From Ichthyophis bannanicus (lineage: Eukaryota > Chordata > Amphibia > Gymnophiona > Ichthyophiidae), in assembly GCA_033557465.1 (NCBI GenBank), contig CM066033.1, positions 910,682,808-910,746,807 of the forward strand: a stretch of DNA of 64,000 nucleotides. The letters are read 5' to 3'. The notes below the pieces were generated by a model. That model was not told the DNA's origin. It searched no databases and saw only the letters and a program-made list of their open reading frames with translations. Positions 1 through 11,362 of the stretch are shown piece by piece; within the stretch, counting starts at the first letter, position 1, and every line of letters begins with the position of its first letter. The translations under genes and the position numbers were made by a program.

Positions 1-1
1 C

Positions 2-169
2 TCTTGGGTGGAACACAGCTTGATTCCGCCAGTGGACATTTGTAGGGCGGCGACGTGGTCGTCGCTTCATACGTTCAGTAAGCACTATTGGTTGGATGTG
101 CTGGCAGCGAAAGACGCCTGTTTTGGTTCGGCAGTTTTGCGAGCCAGATTTAAGGGTCCCTCCCTATGA
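2..169 (+). pseudogene. DIRS-A tyrosine recombinase, C-terminal end
   Basis: An open frame runs in from the left edge to a TGA at 167-169. It carries the hallmark C-terminus of DIRS tyrosine recombinases: the box CRAATWSS, followed by TFSKHYWLD with the catalytic-type Tyr after His, then a short tail ending RFKGPSL. The same box occurs in three other DIRS copies here (near 23058, 38400 and 32250). Only about 55 residues lie in the window, so the Arg and HxxR catalytic residues are off the left edge and intactness cannot be judged. The enzyme inserts the circular DNA intermediate of DIRS retrotransposons by site-specific recombination. Family assignment is firm. Confidence 0.85.
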
Positions 170-189
170 ACACTGCTCTGTTACATCCT

Positions 190-690
190 AGAGGTAGAGG
201 ACTGAACTGGAAGAACAATAAGGAAATGATAATTACACTTGCCTGGTAATTGTAGTTGCTTTAGTGACGACAGTTCAGTCCTCAATCCCACCCGGGGTAG
301 TGTCATGGTCAGTGGATCCTTAATGGAGGGATCGAGGTGATTACAGGTAGGCATAAATTTTAAGGAATACTCTCTCTTGACTCAGCCCTGTTCCTTTCTC
401 ACTTGTCTATTGAGAAGGCAGGAGGAAACGGTATGGGGCAAAGTTTACTGTTTTGAGGTTAATGTTTTGAATTGGTATGTTAGCTACTTATTTGTTGCTC
501 TGTTGAGTATGCTTTGTCAATAGTTCACTGGGGATTATGGGAGTTACCAGCAGACTATATCCAGTGATGTCATTAATTTGACATGTCCAGTCTCCAAACT
601 GCAGGAGGAGGAGCACAACCCAGAGGCAGAGGACTGAACTGTTGTCATTAAGGAACTACAATTACCAGGTAAGTGTAATTATCATTTTCC
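190..690 (+). repeat. DIRS-A internal complementary region and right terminal repeat
   Basis: Bases 222-285 are the near-exact reverse complement of 628-690, both carrying GAGGACTGAACTG and AATTACCAGG. Just before, 190-221 should be the complement of the element's left end, which lies outside the window. This two-half structure is the internal complementary region (ICR) used by DIRS elements to circularise. The right end of the element is therefore placed near 690. The stretch 290-627 has no ORF and is probably terminal-repeat DNA. Confidence 0.75.
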
Positions 691-3408
691 ACAGATCTTC
701 ACTTAGGCTGACTGGCAGATGGATTAAGAGTTTGAGCGGTCAAGGCCTGCAACATTCATATTATGATTTAGTTTGTGTTGTCATTTTTTTTTCAACCAGC
801 ATTTATTTGATTGTTGTATGTGTGTTAATTGTTGTTTGGCTTTTTAGTATTGAATCCTGTTTTTTTAATATTGCAAATCATTTTAGTATTAATTTAGTTT
901 ATTGTATTGAATGGGTTCCCAAGAGGCAATATATTAAAGTAGTTTATATAAATTTGGATAGGATAAGTAAAAAATAATATACAGAGTTAAAATAAAATAC
1001 ACATATAAAATCTCATAAGATCCAAAAGAAGGAAAAGTTAACAATTTGACAGAAGAAATACAGAACATCAGGAGTCCAGTCAGGCCTAGAGCTATAGCTC
1101 AAATGCCTGTTGAAAAAAGTCTGGTCTTCAAATTTCTCTTGCAAGAGAAATTAGTATGGAGTTCTCAAAGGCTTTAAGGCGAGGAATTCCAGAGGACTAG
1201 TGCAGCATATAAGAAAGCAGACCAATGGGTAGTTTCCAAGTAAATCTTGGGTAGATAGTGAAACAGAATGTCTTTTGAAGAAGATCTCAGGGAACAAGCT
1301 GGTGTATAAGATATACACATACCTGATAAATATTGAAGGCACCCCATGTTTCAGATGCAAAAATTGAGAAGTAAAATTTTAAACTTGATTCATTAGGATA
1401 TGGGAAGCAAGTGGTGATTCATCAGCAGAAAGATGAAAGGTGGTACAGGAAGCTCAATTAACTAAACTAAATTAATACTCTGGTAGATGTGTAACTAGCT
1501 AAAATGTAGAGATTTATTGGACAGTTTCAGATATTTTAAGTTCAGATTTTATGATGTAAAGTAGTTTGGTTACAAAAGTAATGGAAATCTCTCTCTTGTT
1601 CCCAGATATGTTCCCATTTTGGCTGCTGTTAGTGCTGTGCGCCCTGATGATCGTTGCTGCTGTTTTGCTGCTGCAGCACATCTTCCCAGGATTTTTATAG
1701 GACACTCAGGAGGCAGTCGGATGATCTAAACAATATTCTCATGATTCTTGCTTGAAGCTTCACTGCTGACCCCTGATATCCAGATGGTAAAAGGAAAGCC
1801 AGAAGCGTAGGACAGATAGTGTACCAAGATAACCATGGTAGATTGAAGTTATGGGCCACAGTTAGAGCTGTGGGTCACTGCAGTCTCTGTGTCATCATCT
1901 ATTTTCTCTATTTCACATTCCTATGTGGTTTCTTGAGGAAATCCTTGTAGATCTAGCATACTGCAGCTTGAAAATGGAAAGAGGATTTCAATAGTGTCTG
2001 AAGTTATGAAGCTTATGGTGGGTTGGGTTTTATATTGTTTCAGTTCTGTCTGAAATTTTAGTCCAGCTCTGCTGGAGGAGTGGGGGAAAATGTGAAGTCT
2101 AATTTGTGACTTAAAGAAAAAGTAGTTCCTGTGAGCTATGACACATCCTCAACTCCAGATAGCATATTGAATCTCTCCCTCCTCTGAAAAGTTAACTTCC
2201 CGTTGACTGCACATCTTACACATGTTCTATAGGGATAATAAAGACAAGCTTCCTTTGTTTGCTCATTTGATTCCAATGACTTACAACTCTAGAAGATGAT
2301 GGAATCTTAAAAATTAACCATGTCCTCTCTTTTTGTGAAACTCTGGCAAAAGTTGCCAAAAAAACCACTTCTTTTGGTATTCAGCCAATTTTCAGTTATT
2401 TTAATACTATGTAGAACACCTGCTGCTGTTCTTCATTGTTCAAGCTTTACCTATTGCGTTGTATTTTCTACGAAAAACAGCTGCACTTATTTTTTTGCAC
2501 ATGGGGGATGCTCTCTAGTATTTCCTACTGTAATATTTGCCTCAGTTTTGGGACCAAGACTTGCCACCTACTGCCTCTGAAGAGGTATATACTTATATTT
2601 GGATGAATCACTGAATGGCCAGAAATATTCATTTCAGCATAACAAGTTTAATGCCAGTTATGTTAAAATCAACTAAAAGTAAATGAAAGTAAACCCAAGC
2701 CTTGCTAAGGAATGTTGATTAAATATTAATGTTCTGCCATTTATAGCACATCTTTTCCTCACCCTTCTTTTCAAATTGTTTCAAAACACGTCACCCTTTC
2801 TCATTTATGTCTTGCCTTCTCACTTCTGGTTACCTCTTTCTGATTATCTACTTTGAAGTCTAGTAAACACGTACTATTAACCCAGCAAGTTAAAAACAAA
2901 TGCAGCAGGAAAACAAGAACATTTTAGAAAAGTCCAAAAAATTATAGACAAGCAGAATTGTAGTTTTTAATATTTTCGTAGTTTCTCAGCCATTCTGCCC
3001 TCAGATAGTATTTAGGATTCCTGATATTTGGAGTTAGGCCAGGTGCTGTCATCACCACCTCATTCCAAAAAAATCGGATTCTTTATGGACATTTTAGAGG
3101 ACAATGACAATAGGAAATTTTATGGGAATGTTACAGCTTTTAGCCTTGCCCCGTTATCTTTGAAGTGGAAAACCCAGAAGGAAATGCTATAGTCTTAAAC
3201 TAATATGTTGCTTCCTTATTTTACCCTATTGTTTTTTAACCTGGTTTCTTGGAAACTCATAAAAGTGAGGCAGTGGTTCAGTTGTATATTTAATGTCTTT
3301 CCCCAGTGGAAGAATATTGCAGCAAGTTCTTTTGTGTAAAATTGACAATAAAGAAATTGGAAAACAGACTTAATGCACTTGTGATTGCTGCTGAATGTGA
3401 ATCTGGTG
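691..3408. other. No recognisable gene
   Basis: AT-rich sequence with only short, codon-poor open frames on both strands. I see no conserved protein motif, tRNA fold, LTR or terminal repeat. It may be host intergenic or intronic DNA, or repeats too old to recognise by eye. Confidence 0.5.
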
Positions 3409-3834
3409 AAGGTGTGGCAGGCTATGGCCTAGAGTAGTCTGCAAATACGAAAGGCCTGTAAGTTAGGCCTGGATCCTAACTCCCATTATAGCTAGAAAAG
3501 AACCAAAAATCTGTGGAAAATGAGAAAACTGTTTTAAACTGCTTAATAAGAAGTTTTACATGAATTCATAAGTCTTTCATTATTCTCTTGTGTGCAAAAG
3601 AAAGAAATGTTTCAATACATGCATTCCTGAAGCTAGAAGTGACCTTGCAGTAGAGAATTATCAAACCTAGAAACTGCACCATTGTTAGAACAATCCTAAG
3701 GGAGGGGGCTGGTTGCTAGGCCCCGGAGGGACTTCTGATTGGACAGGTGCAGGGAGTGTTGGAACCAATGAAAAGTTTGCATGTATCGAGCTAGAACCAA
3801 TAGAAAGTTCTCATGTATCAAACTGAAAAAGAGG

Positions 3835-3840
3835 TATAAA
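3835..3840 (+). promoter_or_regulatory. ERV1 5' LTR TATA box
   Basis: TATAAA within GAGGTATAAATGG, downstream of two CCAAT motifs and 67 bp before the AATAAA signal. The same box is at 13927-13932 in the 3' LTR. Its spacing fits a retroviral U3 promoter. Confidence 0.75.
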
Positions 3841-3906
3841 TGGTTATGTCTCTGTAAAAACTTTGCTCAGTTCCTTTTGAAGCTTTGACTGACTGGGCCT
3901 GTGCAC

Positions 3907-3912
3907 AATAAA
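3907..3912 (+). promoter_or_regulatory. ERV1 LTR polyadenylation signal
   Basis: AATAAA inside GTGCACAATAAACTGG, about 60 bp before the LTR end. It is conserved at 13999-14004 in the 3' LTR, where it would serve for transcript 3' end formation. Confidence 0.75.
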
Positions 3913-3979
3913 CTGGCTTGGACCCTGTCAATTGACTCCTGGATTTATTCATTGATTACACTTTGCTGCAGCATATTCT

Positions 3980-3997
3980 TGGTGCGTTGGCCGGGAA
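3980..3997 (+). other. ERV1 primer binding site, tRNA-Gly type
   Basis: TGGTGCGTTGGCCGGGAA starts 6 bases after the 5' LTR end. It is complementary over 18 bases to the 3' end of vertebrate tRNA-Gly (UCC/CCC type, ending CCAACGCACCA), as I recall that tRNA. The position is where a retroviral primer site belongs. About 750 bp of non-coding leader follow before gag. Confidence 0.8.
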
Positions 3998-4752
3998 GTG
4001 CGAGTAGTAAATGGTATTCAAGTGAATAATCTACGAAATTCGCCTCGAGGTTTGGCCCGGTTGGAACCGTGTCTGTCCTACCGCGGGGGAAACCTCAGGC
4101 GCCGCCGGCCCCTTTGTGCCGGAGAGGGTTCCGCCTGCCTCGGCGGGCCATCAGGTCCAGCTGGCCAACACCTCCGACTCGGGGGGAGTCCAGGATCCAA
4201 CCCAGGAGCTGGTGTGGTATCGGGAACCGGATCCGGTGAGTAGACATTTCTGTGATTTAATAGTCAGAAAGTACAGCCTGGGACAACGTCTTGCATGCGC
4301 AAGACTGATTTGGTATATTTGGTATAGACTAACAGGGAAAATCTCGCATGAGTGTGCGCGAGGCAAGGGAGCCTGATCACCTCCCATAAGGGCGGTCCTA
4401 GTAAGCTCCGCATAAGGGAAAGCGGAAGCCGAAGCTATCGACCCTTCTTGTTTGGAATAGTCAGTTAGTCAGAAAACCTGGGCACTTGAAAAATGATGTC
4501 TTGTTGAAATATGATTGCTTGTGTGATTGAGAGGTCTTGAAATATAGACCGAGCGAGAGCGAACTCCTGAGTAGCGCAGTTCCTGGCCGGGCGACTGCGC
4601 CCAGGTCGCGAAAAGGAGGAAGCGAGTGGTGTTTGTCCCCCCCCCCCAGTGTTCTGTGGGCTGTACGTCCACCCCTTACCTATAGCCATACTACCTATCC
4701 TTATTGTTCGTTGTCCTGTACGTCATTACGTGTACGTAGTTACGTTTAGATT

Positions 4753-6471
4753 ATGGGAGGGGCGGAGTCCACCCAAACTCGGTTGGAATGTATGATCAAG
4801 AATTTCTGTAAAGGATTTTCAGGTGATTATGGTATGAAAATGACTCCGTCTAGATTAAAAATGTTATGTGAAAGGGAGTGGCCCGTGTTAGCTACTTCAT
4901 GGCCCCGTGGGGGCACCTTTGATGTAGAAACAGTTTTTCGAGTTCATCAGCTTGTACAAAAAGCATATCCTGACCAGTTCCCCTTTATAGATTCCTGGTT
5001 AGGTGCTTGTGAATGACAATACTCATGGATGAAGCGTTGCTATGAGGAACGCTGTAGAATATTTGTAGCCACCACTAGGGGAACCAGGAGAGTTAAGGAG
5101 GAGAAGCCGCCTGTGTATTCTGCCCCAGAGTCCCCTGATATCCTGGCTAGGTTACCCCAGTACCCACGGAAGTTAGTTCCCCCAGCACCACGGCCTGAAG
5201 TGGAGCCAGATGAGGAGCCCCAGAAAACGCCGCTGCAGCAGCCTAAGAAGCTCCCTACCCCGAGTGATAGTCCCGAGTCAGGCCCAGGCACGTCGGGGGG
5301 ACCCGAGACCTCTGACGAGGTAGAAAGCGGAGGCTCTCCTGCCAGTTCAGGGTCACCCACCAAGGAGACTTGTGCCCTGGAGCCTTATGATTTAAGAAGC
5401 ATAACTCCCAAGAAGAAGAAGGAAAAAGCAGGGCACCTAATGCCATTACGCCAAGTGCCTAGAATACCTGTTTTAAATCAGGGCCAGATGGTGCCAGGAC
5501 CAACCAGCCTAGTTTACGTGCCCTTTTCCACCACTGATTTATTAAACTGGAAAGCGCATTATGCATCTTATACAGCCAAGCCTCAGGAATTAACAGAATT
5601 AATGTCTAGCATTATGCAAACCCATCAGCCTACTTGGGCCGATTGTCGCCAGCTCCTGTCCACCCTCTTTACTACTGAGGAGCGAGGGCGAATTGGGCAA
5701 GCAGCCCTCCATTGGTTAGATGAGAACCCTGTAGAAGGGGGAGGAATAAACCCCCCACAAGCAGCTGCTGCAGATTATCCAAATGAAGATTCCGGGTGGG
5801 ACCCGAATGATGAAAGGGGGGCGGCGGCCCTAACCAGATTTCGCCAGGCCTTATTGCAGGGCCTGAAGAAGGGAGGCCAGAGGGCCATGAATATTGGGAA
5901 GGTATCTGAAGTCCTCCAGGGACCAGATGAGAGCCCAGTGGCCTTTTATGAGCGGTTGTCCAAAGCTTATAGATTATATACCCCATATGATCCCGCCGCT
6001 CAGGAGAATTTACGCATGGTAAATGCGGCCTTTGTTAGTCAGTCCCAGAGAGACATAAAGCGAAAATTGCAGAAATTGGATGGATTTGCGGGCATGAATA
6101 CAGCACAGTTAATGGAAGTCGCTCAGAAAGTATTTGTGAATCGTGAAAATGAACGTGACAAAGAAAGTGAACGGAAGATGAAGAAGAAGGCAGATCTTCT
6201 TGCTGCTGCTATAACCGAACGACGTGGAGGAGGTTTTTCTAATCAAAGGACCAAAGAATGTGGAAGAGGCCGCGGAAGTGGAAGGCCTCCATTAGGTGCG
6301 AATCAGTGCGCCTCCTGCAAAGAAGAAGGACATTGGAGAAGTGAATGCCCGCATCTGGACTCCGCCCCCGCGAGGGGAGGAGGAAGTCCCTGGAGAGCCA
6401 GGAGGACGATTTTGAAGGAGGGGAGGAATGAACCGAGCACAGTTCCAGCAAGAGAGAGAGGAAGCCATTGA
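4753..6471 (+). pseudogene. gag: ERV1 gag (broken)
   Basis: The start ATG at 4753 is followed by Gly-Gly, a myristoylation-type matrix N-terminus. An in-frame TGA at 5014-5016 breaks matrix after 87 codons, and the same frame then runs to a TGA at 6469-6471. In order the frame shows a proline-rich region with a PPVY late-domain motif (near 5110), a capsid start resembling gammaretroviral p30 with YVPFSTTDLLNWK (near 5515), a major-homology-like stretch around 5890-5990, a Lys/Arg/Glu-rich linker, and one CCHC knuckle, CASCKEEGHWRSEC (near 6310). Its length fits the family. The end of gag and the following protease are in different frames, unlike the usual in-frame readthrough, so a frameshift is inferred near the junction. 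Confidence 0.9.
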
Positions 6472-6523
6472 GTGAGTGGCAGTAGCAACGGGCTATGATT
6501 TGGATGACGTGGATGAAGACTAG

Positions 6524-6850
6524 GCCAGACCGGGCTCCAAGTTCACCCTGGGTCCCCAGGAGCCTATGGTCAGTTTGAAGATAGGGGACCAATACATGGA
6601 TTTCATGGTAGATACAGGAGCAGAACATTCAGTAGTAGCCAAGCCAGTAGCTCCTCTTTCCTCTTGATCTGTAACCATTGTTGGAGCCACTGGAAATAAA
6701 GCCACAAAGTCATTCTTGCAAAACCGCATGTGTGAACTAGGGGGACAGAAAATAACGCACCAGTTCTTGTATATGCCTGAATGCCCTATTCCACTACTGG
6801 GCCGAGATATGCTCGCTAAGCTCCAGGCACAGATATCCTTTGCTGAAGGG
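6524..6850 (+). pseudogene. pro: ERV1 protease (broken)
   Basis: Frame 2 opens just after a TAG at 6521-6523. It contains the retropepsin active-site motif VDTGAEHS at 6608-6631 and, about 60 codons on, the conserved LLGRDML near 6795. A TGA at 6665-6667 interrupts the domain between these motifs. Retropepsin would cleave the Gag and Gag-Pol precursors; this copy cannot. It leads directly into RT in the same frame. Confidence 0.85.
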
Positions 6851-8440
6851 GGAGAAATGAAAATGACTGTGAACCCAAAGCCTGCTGGATTGATGGTGCT
6901 TACTGTTCCCCGAGAAGAAGAGTGGTGGTTTTATAGTGCGCCTCCAATAAAGTCAACTAGTCCCTGTATACCTACCAACCTCATAGCCCCACCTGAAGTA
7001 TGGGCAGAAGATAATCCACCTGGCCTAGCGAAGAACATAGCCCCTGTCATTGTCACCCTCAAGCCAGGAGTGGAACCAGTGCATGTGAAGCAGTATCCTC
7101 TCCCTCGACCAGCCATCGAAGGAATTCACAGCCATTTGATGAAACTGCTGAAGTATGGACTTCTCAAGGAATGTCAGTCACCTTGGAACACTCCCCTTCT
7201 CCCAGTTAAGAAACCTGGGACAGGGGACTACCGCCCAGTACAAGACCTAAGGCGAGTGAATGATGCAGTTGAAACTATACACCCTGTAGTACCAAATCCT
7301 TATACTCTCTTGGGACTGATCCCCGCTGAGGCTACTCATTTCACCGTCCTGGACCTGAAAGATGCCTTTTTCTGTGTACGCTTAGCCCCCACTAGTCAAC
7401 TTTTGTTCGCTTTTGAATGGCAAGACCTCACAACAGGAAGGTGGGGCCAACTCACCTGGACCAGATTACCCCAAGGATTCAAGAATTCACCTACTCTCTT
7501 TAGTGCCGCCCTGAATCAAGATCTTTCAAGTTACCCAGTGGACCCAGGAAAAAGGGTTCTTCTTCAATATGTGGATGACTTGCTCATAGCCACCAACTCG
7601 GAAAGTGAATGTCTACAAGCTACTAGTGAACTTTTGTATCTTCTCAAAGAGGCTGGATACAAAGTCTCAAGAGCCAAAGCACAACTATGCCAAACTGAAG
7701 TCAAGTATCTAGGATTCCAGTTGTCCAGTGGTATCCGACGTCTGGGACCAGAACGCAAAGAAGCTGTATGTAGTATCCCTACTCCAACCACTAGGAGGCA
7801 AGTAAGAGCCTTCCTGGGGGTCACGGGGTACTGTCGCATATGGATCCCCAATTTTGCGCTGATAGCAAAACCATTGTACCAAGTTACCAAAGGAATGGAA
7901 AAGTCTCCACTAGAATGGGGACCTGAACAGGATGCAGCATTTCGGTCTCTGAAAAGTGCTCTGATGTCATCCCCAGCTTTAGGTCTTCCAGATGTTCAGA
8001 AGTCTTTCCATCTTTTTGTCCATGAGTCACAAGGAAATGCGTTGGGAGTACTGACTCAATCTTTTGGATCTTGGCAATGACCAGTAGCCTATCTGTCAAA
8101 ACAATTGGATGTAGTTGCAAAAGGATGGCCCCCTTGTTTGAGAGCTGTTGCAGCAACAGCCCTTCTAGTGGGCGAAGCAGATAAGCTCACACTGGGACAA
8201 ACTCTTCAAGTCACCGTACCACACTCTGTTCTGACTCTCATGGAACACAAAGGAAACTTCTGGCTGACCAATTCACGAATGTTGAAATATCAGAGCATGC
8301 TGTGCGAAAACCCCCAGATACAGTTAAAAGTCAGTCAAGCTTTGAACCCTGCTACATTGTTCCCAATTGGTCCTGGGCCCCCTGATCATAACTGTTTAGA
8401 AACCATGGACACTGTATTCTCAAGTCGCCCTGATTTGACC
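6851..8440 (+). pseudogene. pol: ERV1 reverse transcriptase (broken)
   Basis: The RT domain shows DYRPVQDLRRVN (near 7230), LDLKDAFFCVRL (near 7350), LPQGFKNSPTLF (near 7465) and the catalytic YVDD at 7568-7579. All are typical of gammaretroviral RT. The thumb and connection follow. The only obvious lesion is a TGA at 8078-8080, at a point where the family has an uninterrupted connection region; the same frame continues afterwards. The palm and catalytic residues look intact. The enzyme would copy genomic RNA into DNA. Confidence 0.9.
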
Positions 8441-8945
8441 GATGTCCCTCTAGAGGACCCTGAACGGACTTTCTTTGTGGATGGAAGCAGTTTGGTCATC
8501 AATGGACATCGTTGTGCTGGATATGCAGTGGTGACCCTTGATCTGGTAGTTGAGTCCTCAGCCCTGACCCCAGGAACTTCTGCACAGAAAGCTGAATTGA
8601 TAGCCCTCACCAGAGCCTTGATATTAGGAGAAGGACTCTGCTTAAATGTGTACACAGATTCCAAATATGCTTTCACCACTTTGCACGCACATGGAGCCTT
8701 GTACAAAGAACGAGGGTTGATCACCTCAGGGGGTAAGTCCATTAGGTATGGGCCCGAGATATTGATGTTATTAGATGCTGTGTGGGCCCCCAAACAGGTG
8801 GCAGTCATGCACTGCCGAGGGCATCAGGCAGGAACAGGAGAAGTCACCCGAGGAAATAGATTTGCTGATGCCACAGCCCGGAAGGCAGCCACCACAGGAC
8901 AAGTTAGGACCCAAGATACTGTAATGCAAGCAGCCCTATTCCCTG
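8441..8945 (+). pseudogene. pol: ERV1 RNase H domain
   Basis: Same frame as RT. It starts near FVDGSS (first catalytic Asp), continues with a helix carrying KAELIALT (Glu) and then VYTDSKYAF (second Asp), and ends near a His/Asp stretch (GHQAGTGEV, then RFADATARK). These are the DEDD residues of retroviral RNase H, and the domain itself is uninterrupted. It is classed as a pseudogene because the pol frame is broken on both sides. Confidence 0.88.
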
Positions 8946-10157
8946 TGCCCCTTAGTTTCTGGGCACCCCGATACACTACAAGAGAGTTAGACTATTTTTG
9001 TGAAAAGGAGGGAGGAGTCTTGACAGAACAAGGTTGGATAGTGCTGCCACCCCCAGAAGGTAGTCCACCTCCAGGTCCTACAGTCATCCCCGAAGCATTA
9101 GGGCCAGCTTTTGTTCAAGCTTTTCACCAAGCCACACATTATGGGAAAACAGCCATGGAAAAAGCTCTGAGACCCCATTTCTGCATTTCACTACTAGGAT
9201 CCCTGACTGCCTCGGTGGCACAGCAATGTCTGATATGTGCCAAGAATAATGCTAAGCAAGGTCCCATTCCACCCCCAAGAGTTCAGTCAGTAGGGGTGAC
9301 CCCGATGAGTGATATACAGGTAGACTGCTGAAATGCCCCGTACAAATGGGTATCACTATATGTTAGTGTTAGTCTGCACTTTTTCGGGATGGGTAGAAGC
9401 CAATCCCACCCGAACTGAGAAAGCCCGAGAAGTCACTAGGGTATTGCTTCATGAGATCATTCCTCGATTTGGAATACCATTGGCTATAGGATCAGATAAT
9501 GGTCCATCATTTGTATCCCAAGTGACCCAACAGTTAGCCTGAGCTTTGCAAATACAATGGAAGTTACACACTGCCTACAGACCCCAGAGTTCAGGAAAAG
9601 TGGAACGTATGAATAGAACCTTGAAAACCCAGTTGTCCAAGCTTTGTCAAGAAACACACCTAAAGTGGCTCCAAGTTCTCCCTATAGCCCTTTTTAGGAT
9701 ACGTTCTGCTCCCACCAAGTCCCTAGGAGTTTCTCCTTTTGAGATTTTGTATGGGCGACCTCCACCCATAGTGCAGGGAATAAAAGGAGATATGAGACAG
9801 ATAGGATCTGAAATAACTAGACAAGAACTATTGGCTTTAGGTTCTGTTTTGCAGAATCTCCAAACGTGGGTGCAAGATCGACTACCCATCAACTTGACCG
9901 AGCCTCTGCATCCTTTCAAGCCAGGAACGTCCGTGTGGGTGAAAGAGTGGAGAAAGACCCCGCTGGCGCCGCATTGGAAGGGACCATATGTTGTCATCCT
10001 GTCAACCCCCACTGCAGTGAAAGTTGCAGAATTTGAACCCTGGATCCACCACAGTCGAGTGAAGCCGGCAGCTGCTCCTGATCCTGGCCAATGGCCATCA
10101 GTGAATGATCCTGAGACTCCATTGCGACTTATATTGCGGAGGAAACCGGCACTATAG
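8946..10157 (+). pseudogene. pol: ERV1 integrase (broken)
   Basis: The N-terminal HHCC zinc domain shows HQATH and then CLIC (near 9130-9240). The catalytic core has Asp in DIQVD (near 9315), Asp in SDNGPSF (near 9497) and Glu in GKVERMN (near 9595). The C-terminal SH3-like part has GPYVVILSTPTAVKV and WIHHSRVKPA. Lesions are a TGA plus frame change at about 9329-9333 and a TGA at 9540-9542, so the core is split into three pieces. The frame ends at 10157, shortly before the env signal peptide. Confidence 0.9.
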
Positions 10158-10286
10158 AGAATCTTCAGAATCTACAGCCCTATTTTTGTCACGCTAGGGT
10201 GACCATTGCAGCAGAAAAAGAAGACGACGACTCAACAAGTTCATCATACCCAACTTTCCAGTTGATCTCCAAAGACTGTAATCACA

Positions 10287-11362
10287 ATGTTCCTTCAATA
10301 TTGCCTTGTGGGAATGGTGATCCTGGGATTCCTGGGAAAGACTTTTGCCTTACCCCCTTGCACAGCCTGCATAACTACCACCCGAACGAGACAAAAAAAT
10401 TACTCAGACTTTACTTTACCATTCCTACTATACTTGCACTGGTACAGTCAGCCGGTGTATTTATAATGGCACCGAACTGAATATTTGTACAAAGGGAAAA
10501 AGTAAGACTTGTTATAACCCCCGACAAAACCCTTCATATTATACATTTGAGATCCGCTGAAATGATGAAGATGGAGCCATCATAAATGCTACAAAACCCC
10601 TTGCAGACCCCACAAAATCCATTATTTTGAACTTTGATGCCTGTGATGCAATTAACAGAAACGCCTACCACAGATGTGGATCATGGGAACGAGATTACTA
10701 TCATGATGATAAATATATGTGTCCAGAAGGAGCCTACGGATGGGGACGGTGTACAGGAAAGAACTCTCCAACCACCACTTACACCACTGCATCTAAACAT
10801 GATTACTTCTGCCCAAAATGGGACTGCGTATATTTTGCCATGTGGAAGAATGCACCTGTGGGACGAGATGGTGATAATCGCAAAGGCAGTCTGACGAGGA
10901 TCAGGTTGCCTGAACCTAAGAAATGCCAGAAAGGTGCTTGTAATCCTCTGCAACTTCTTATAATTAACCCTAGTCAATGGAAGCAAGGATACAAATTTGG
11001 ATTGTGTGTAGCAGGAGGAGGTGTAGATCCTGGAACTATCCTGTATCTACAATTGAGCACCAAGGCCCATGTATCCTCACCCTATCGTATACATCACTCC
11101 TTCTACGAGGCCATGAAAGCAGAGTTTGAAATTCCTCCTACCTCCCAGAACATGTTCCTTGAGCTAGCGGGAGCAGTAGCATCTAGTCTCCACATTTCAG
11201 ACTGTTTATTTTGTGGAGGAACTAAGATGGGGGACCAATGGCCTTGGGAGGCACAAGAACTGAACTATTCTGTTCCATATAATCAGACTGACATACATAA
11301 TACAACGAGCGAATGGGCGACTTATAAACAAACTGAGCACCCTAGGGATGGACCCTAAAGTT
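10287..11362 (+). pseudogene. env: ERV1 env, surface subunit (broken)
   Basis: ATG at 10287 opens a hydrophobic signal-peptide-like N-terminus of about 20 residues ending near a TFA site. The frame then breaks more than once: a stop near 10463, with the frame changing again before 10627. The longest clean part is 10627-11358, Cys-rich with several N-glycosylation sequons. It contains CLFC (near 11203) in the context of the gammaretroviral surface-subunit CxxC motif and GGTKMGDQWPWEA, which matches Env proteins of the gamma type. The subunit is interrupted at about 11363 by a CR1 fragment and resumes at about 12429. Confidence 0.85.

Larger units (their letters stand above)
3413..3973 (+). repeat. 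ERV1 5' LTR (561 bp)
   Basis: Directly repeated at 13522-14050 plus 16878-16892. It starts TGTGGCAGGC and ends CTGCAGCA. U3 contains two CCAAT motifs (near 3764 and 3797) upstream of TATAAA, and an AATAAA follows at 3907-3912, giving a plausible U3-R-U5 order. Against the 3' LTR I count seven substitutions and one 17-bp indel (present here near 3514-3530). Confidence 0.95.

Noticed and set aside
642..977. 111-codon plus-strand frame just right of DIRS-A
   Set aside because: No ATG at its start, AT-rich low-complexity hydrophobic content and no motif; it begins in the DIRS terminal repeat. Probably chance.
2320..2580. 86-codon frame in the left unannotated region
   Set aside because: No recognisable motif, partner exon, splice context or repeat boundary.
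4469..4689. Minus-strand frames in the ERV1 leader
   Set aside because: Antisense to the retroviral leader and without any motif; treated as chance.
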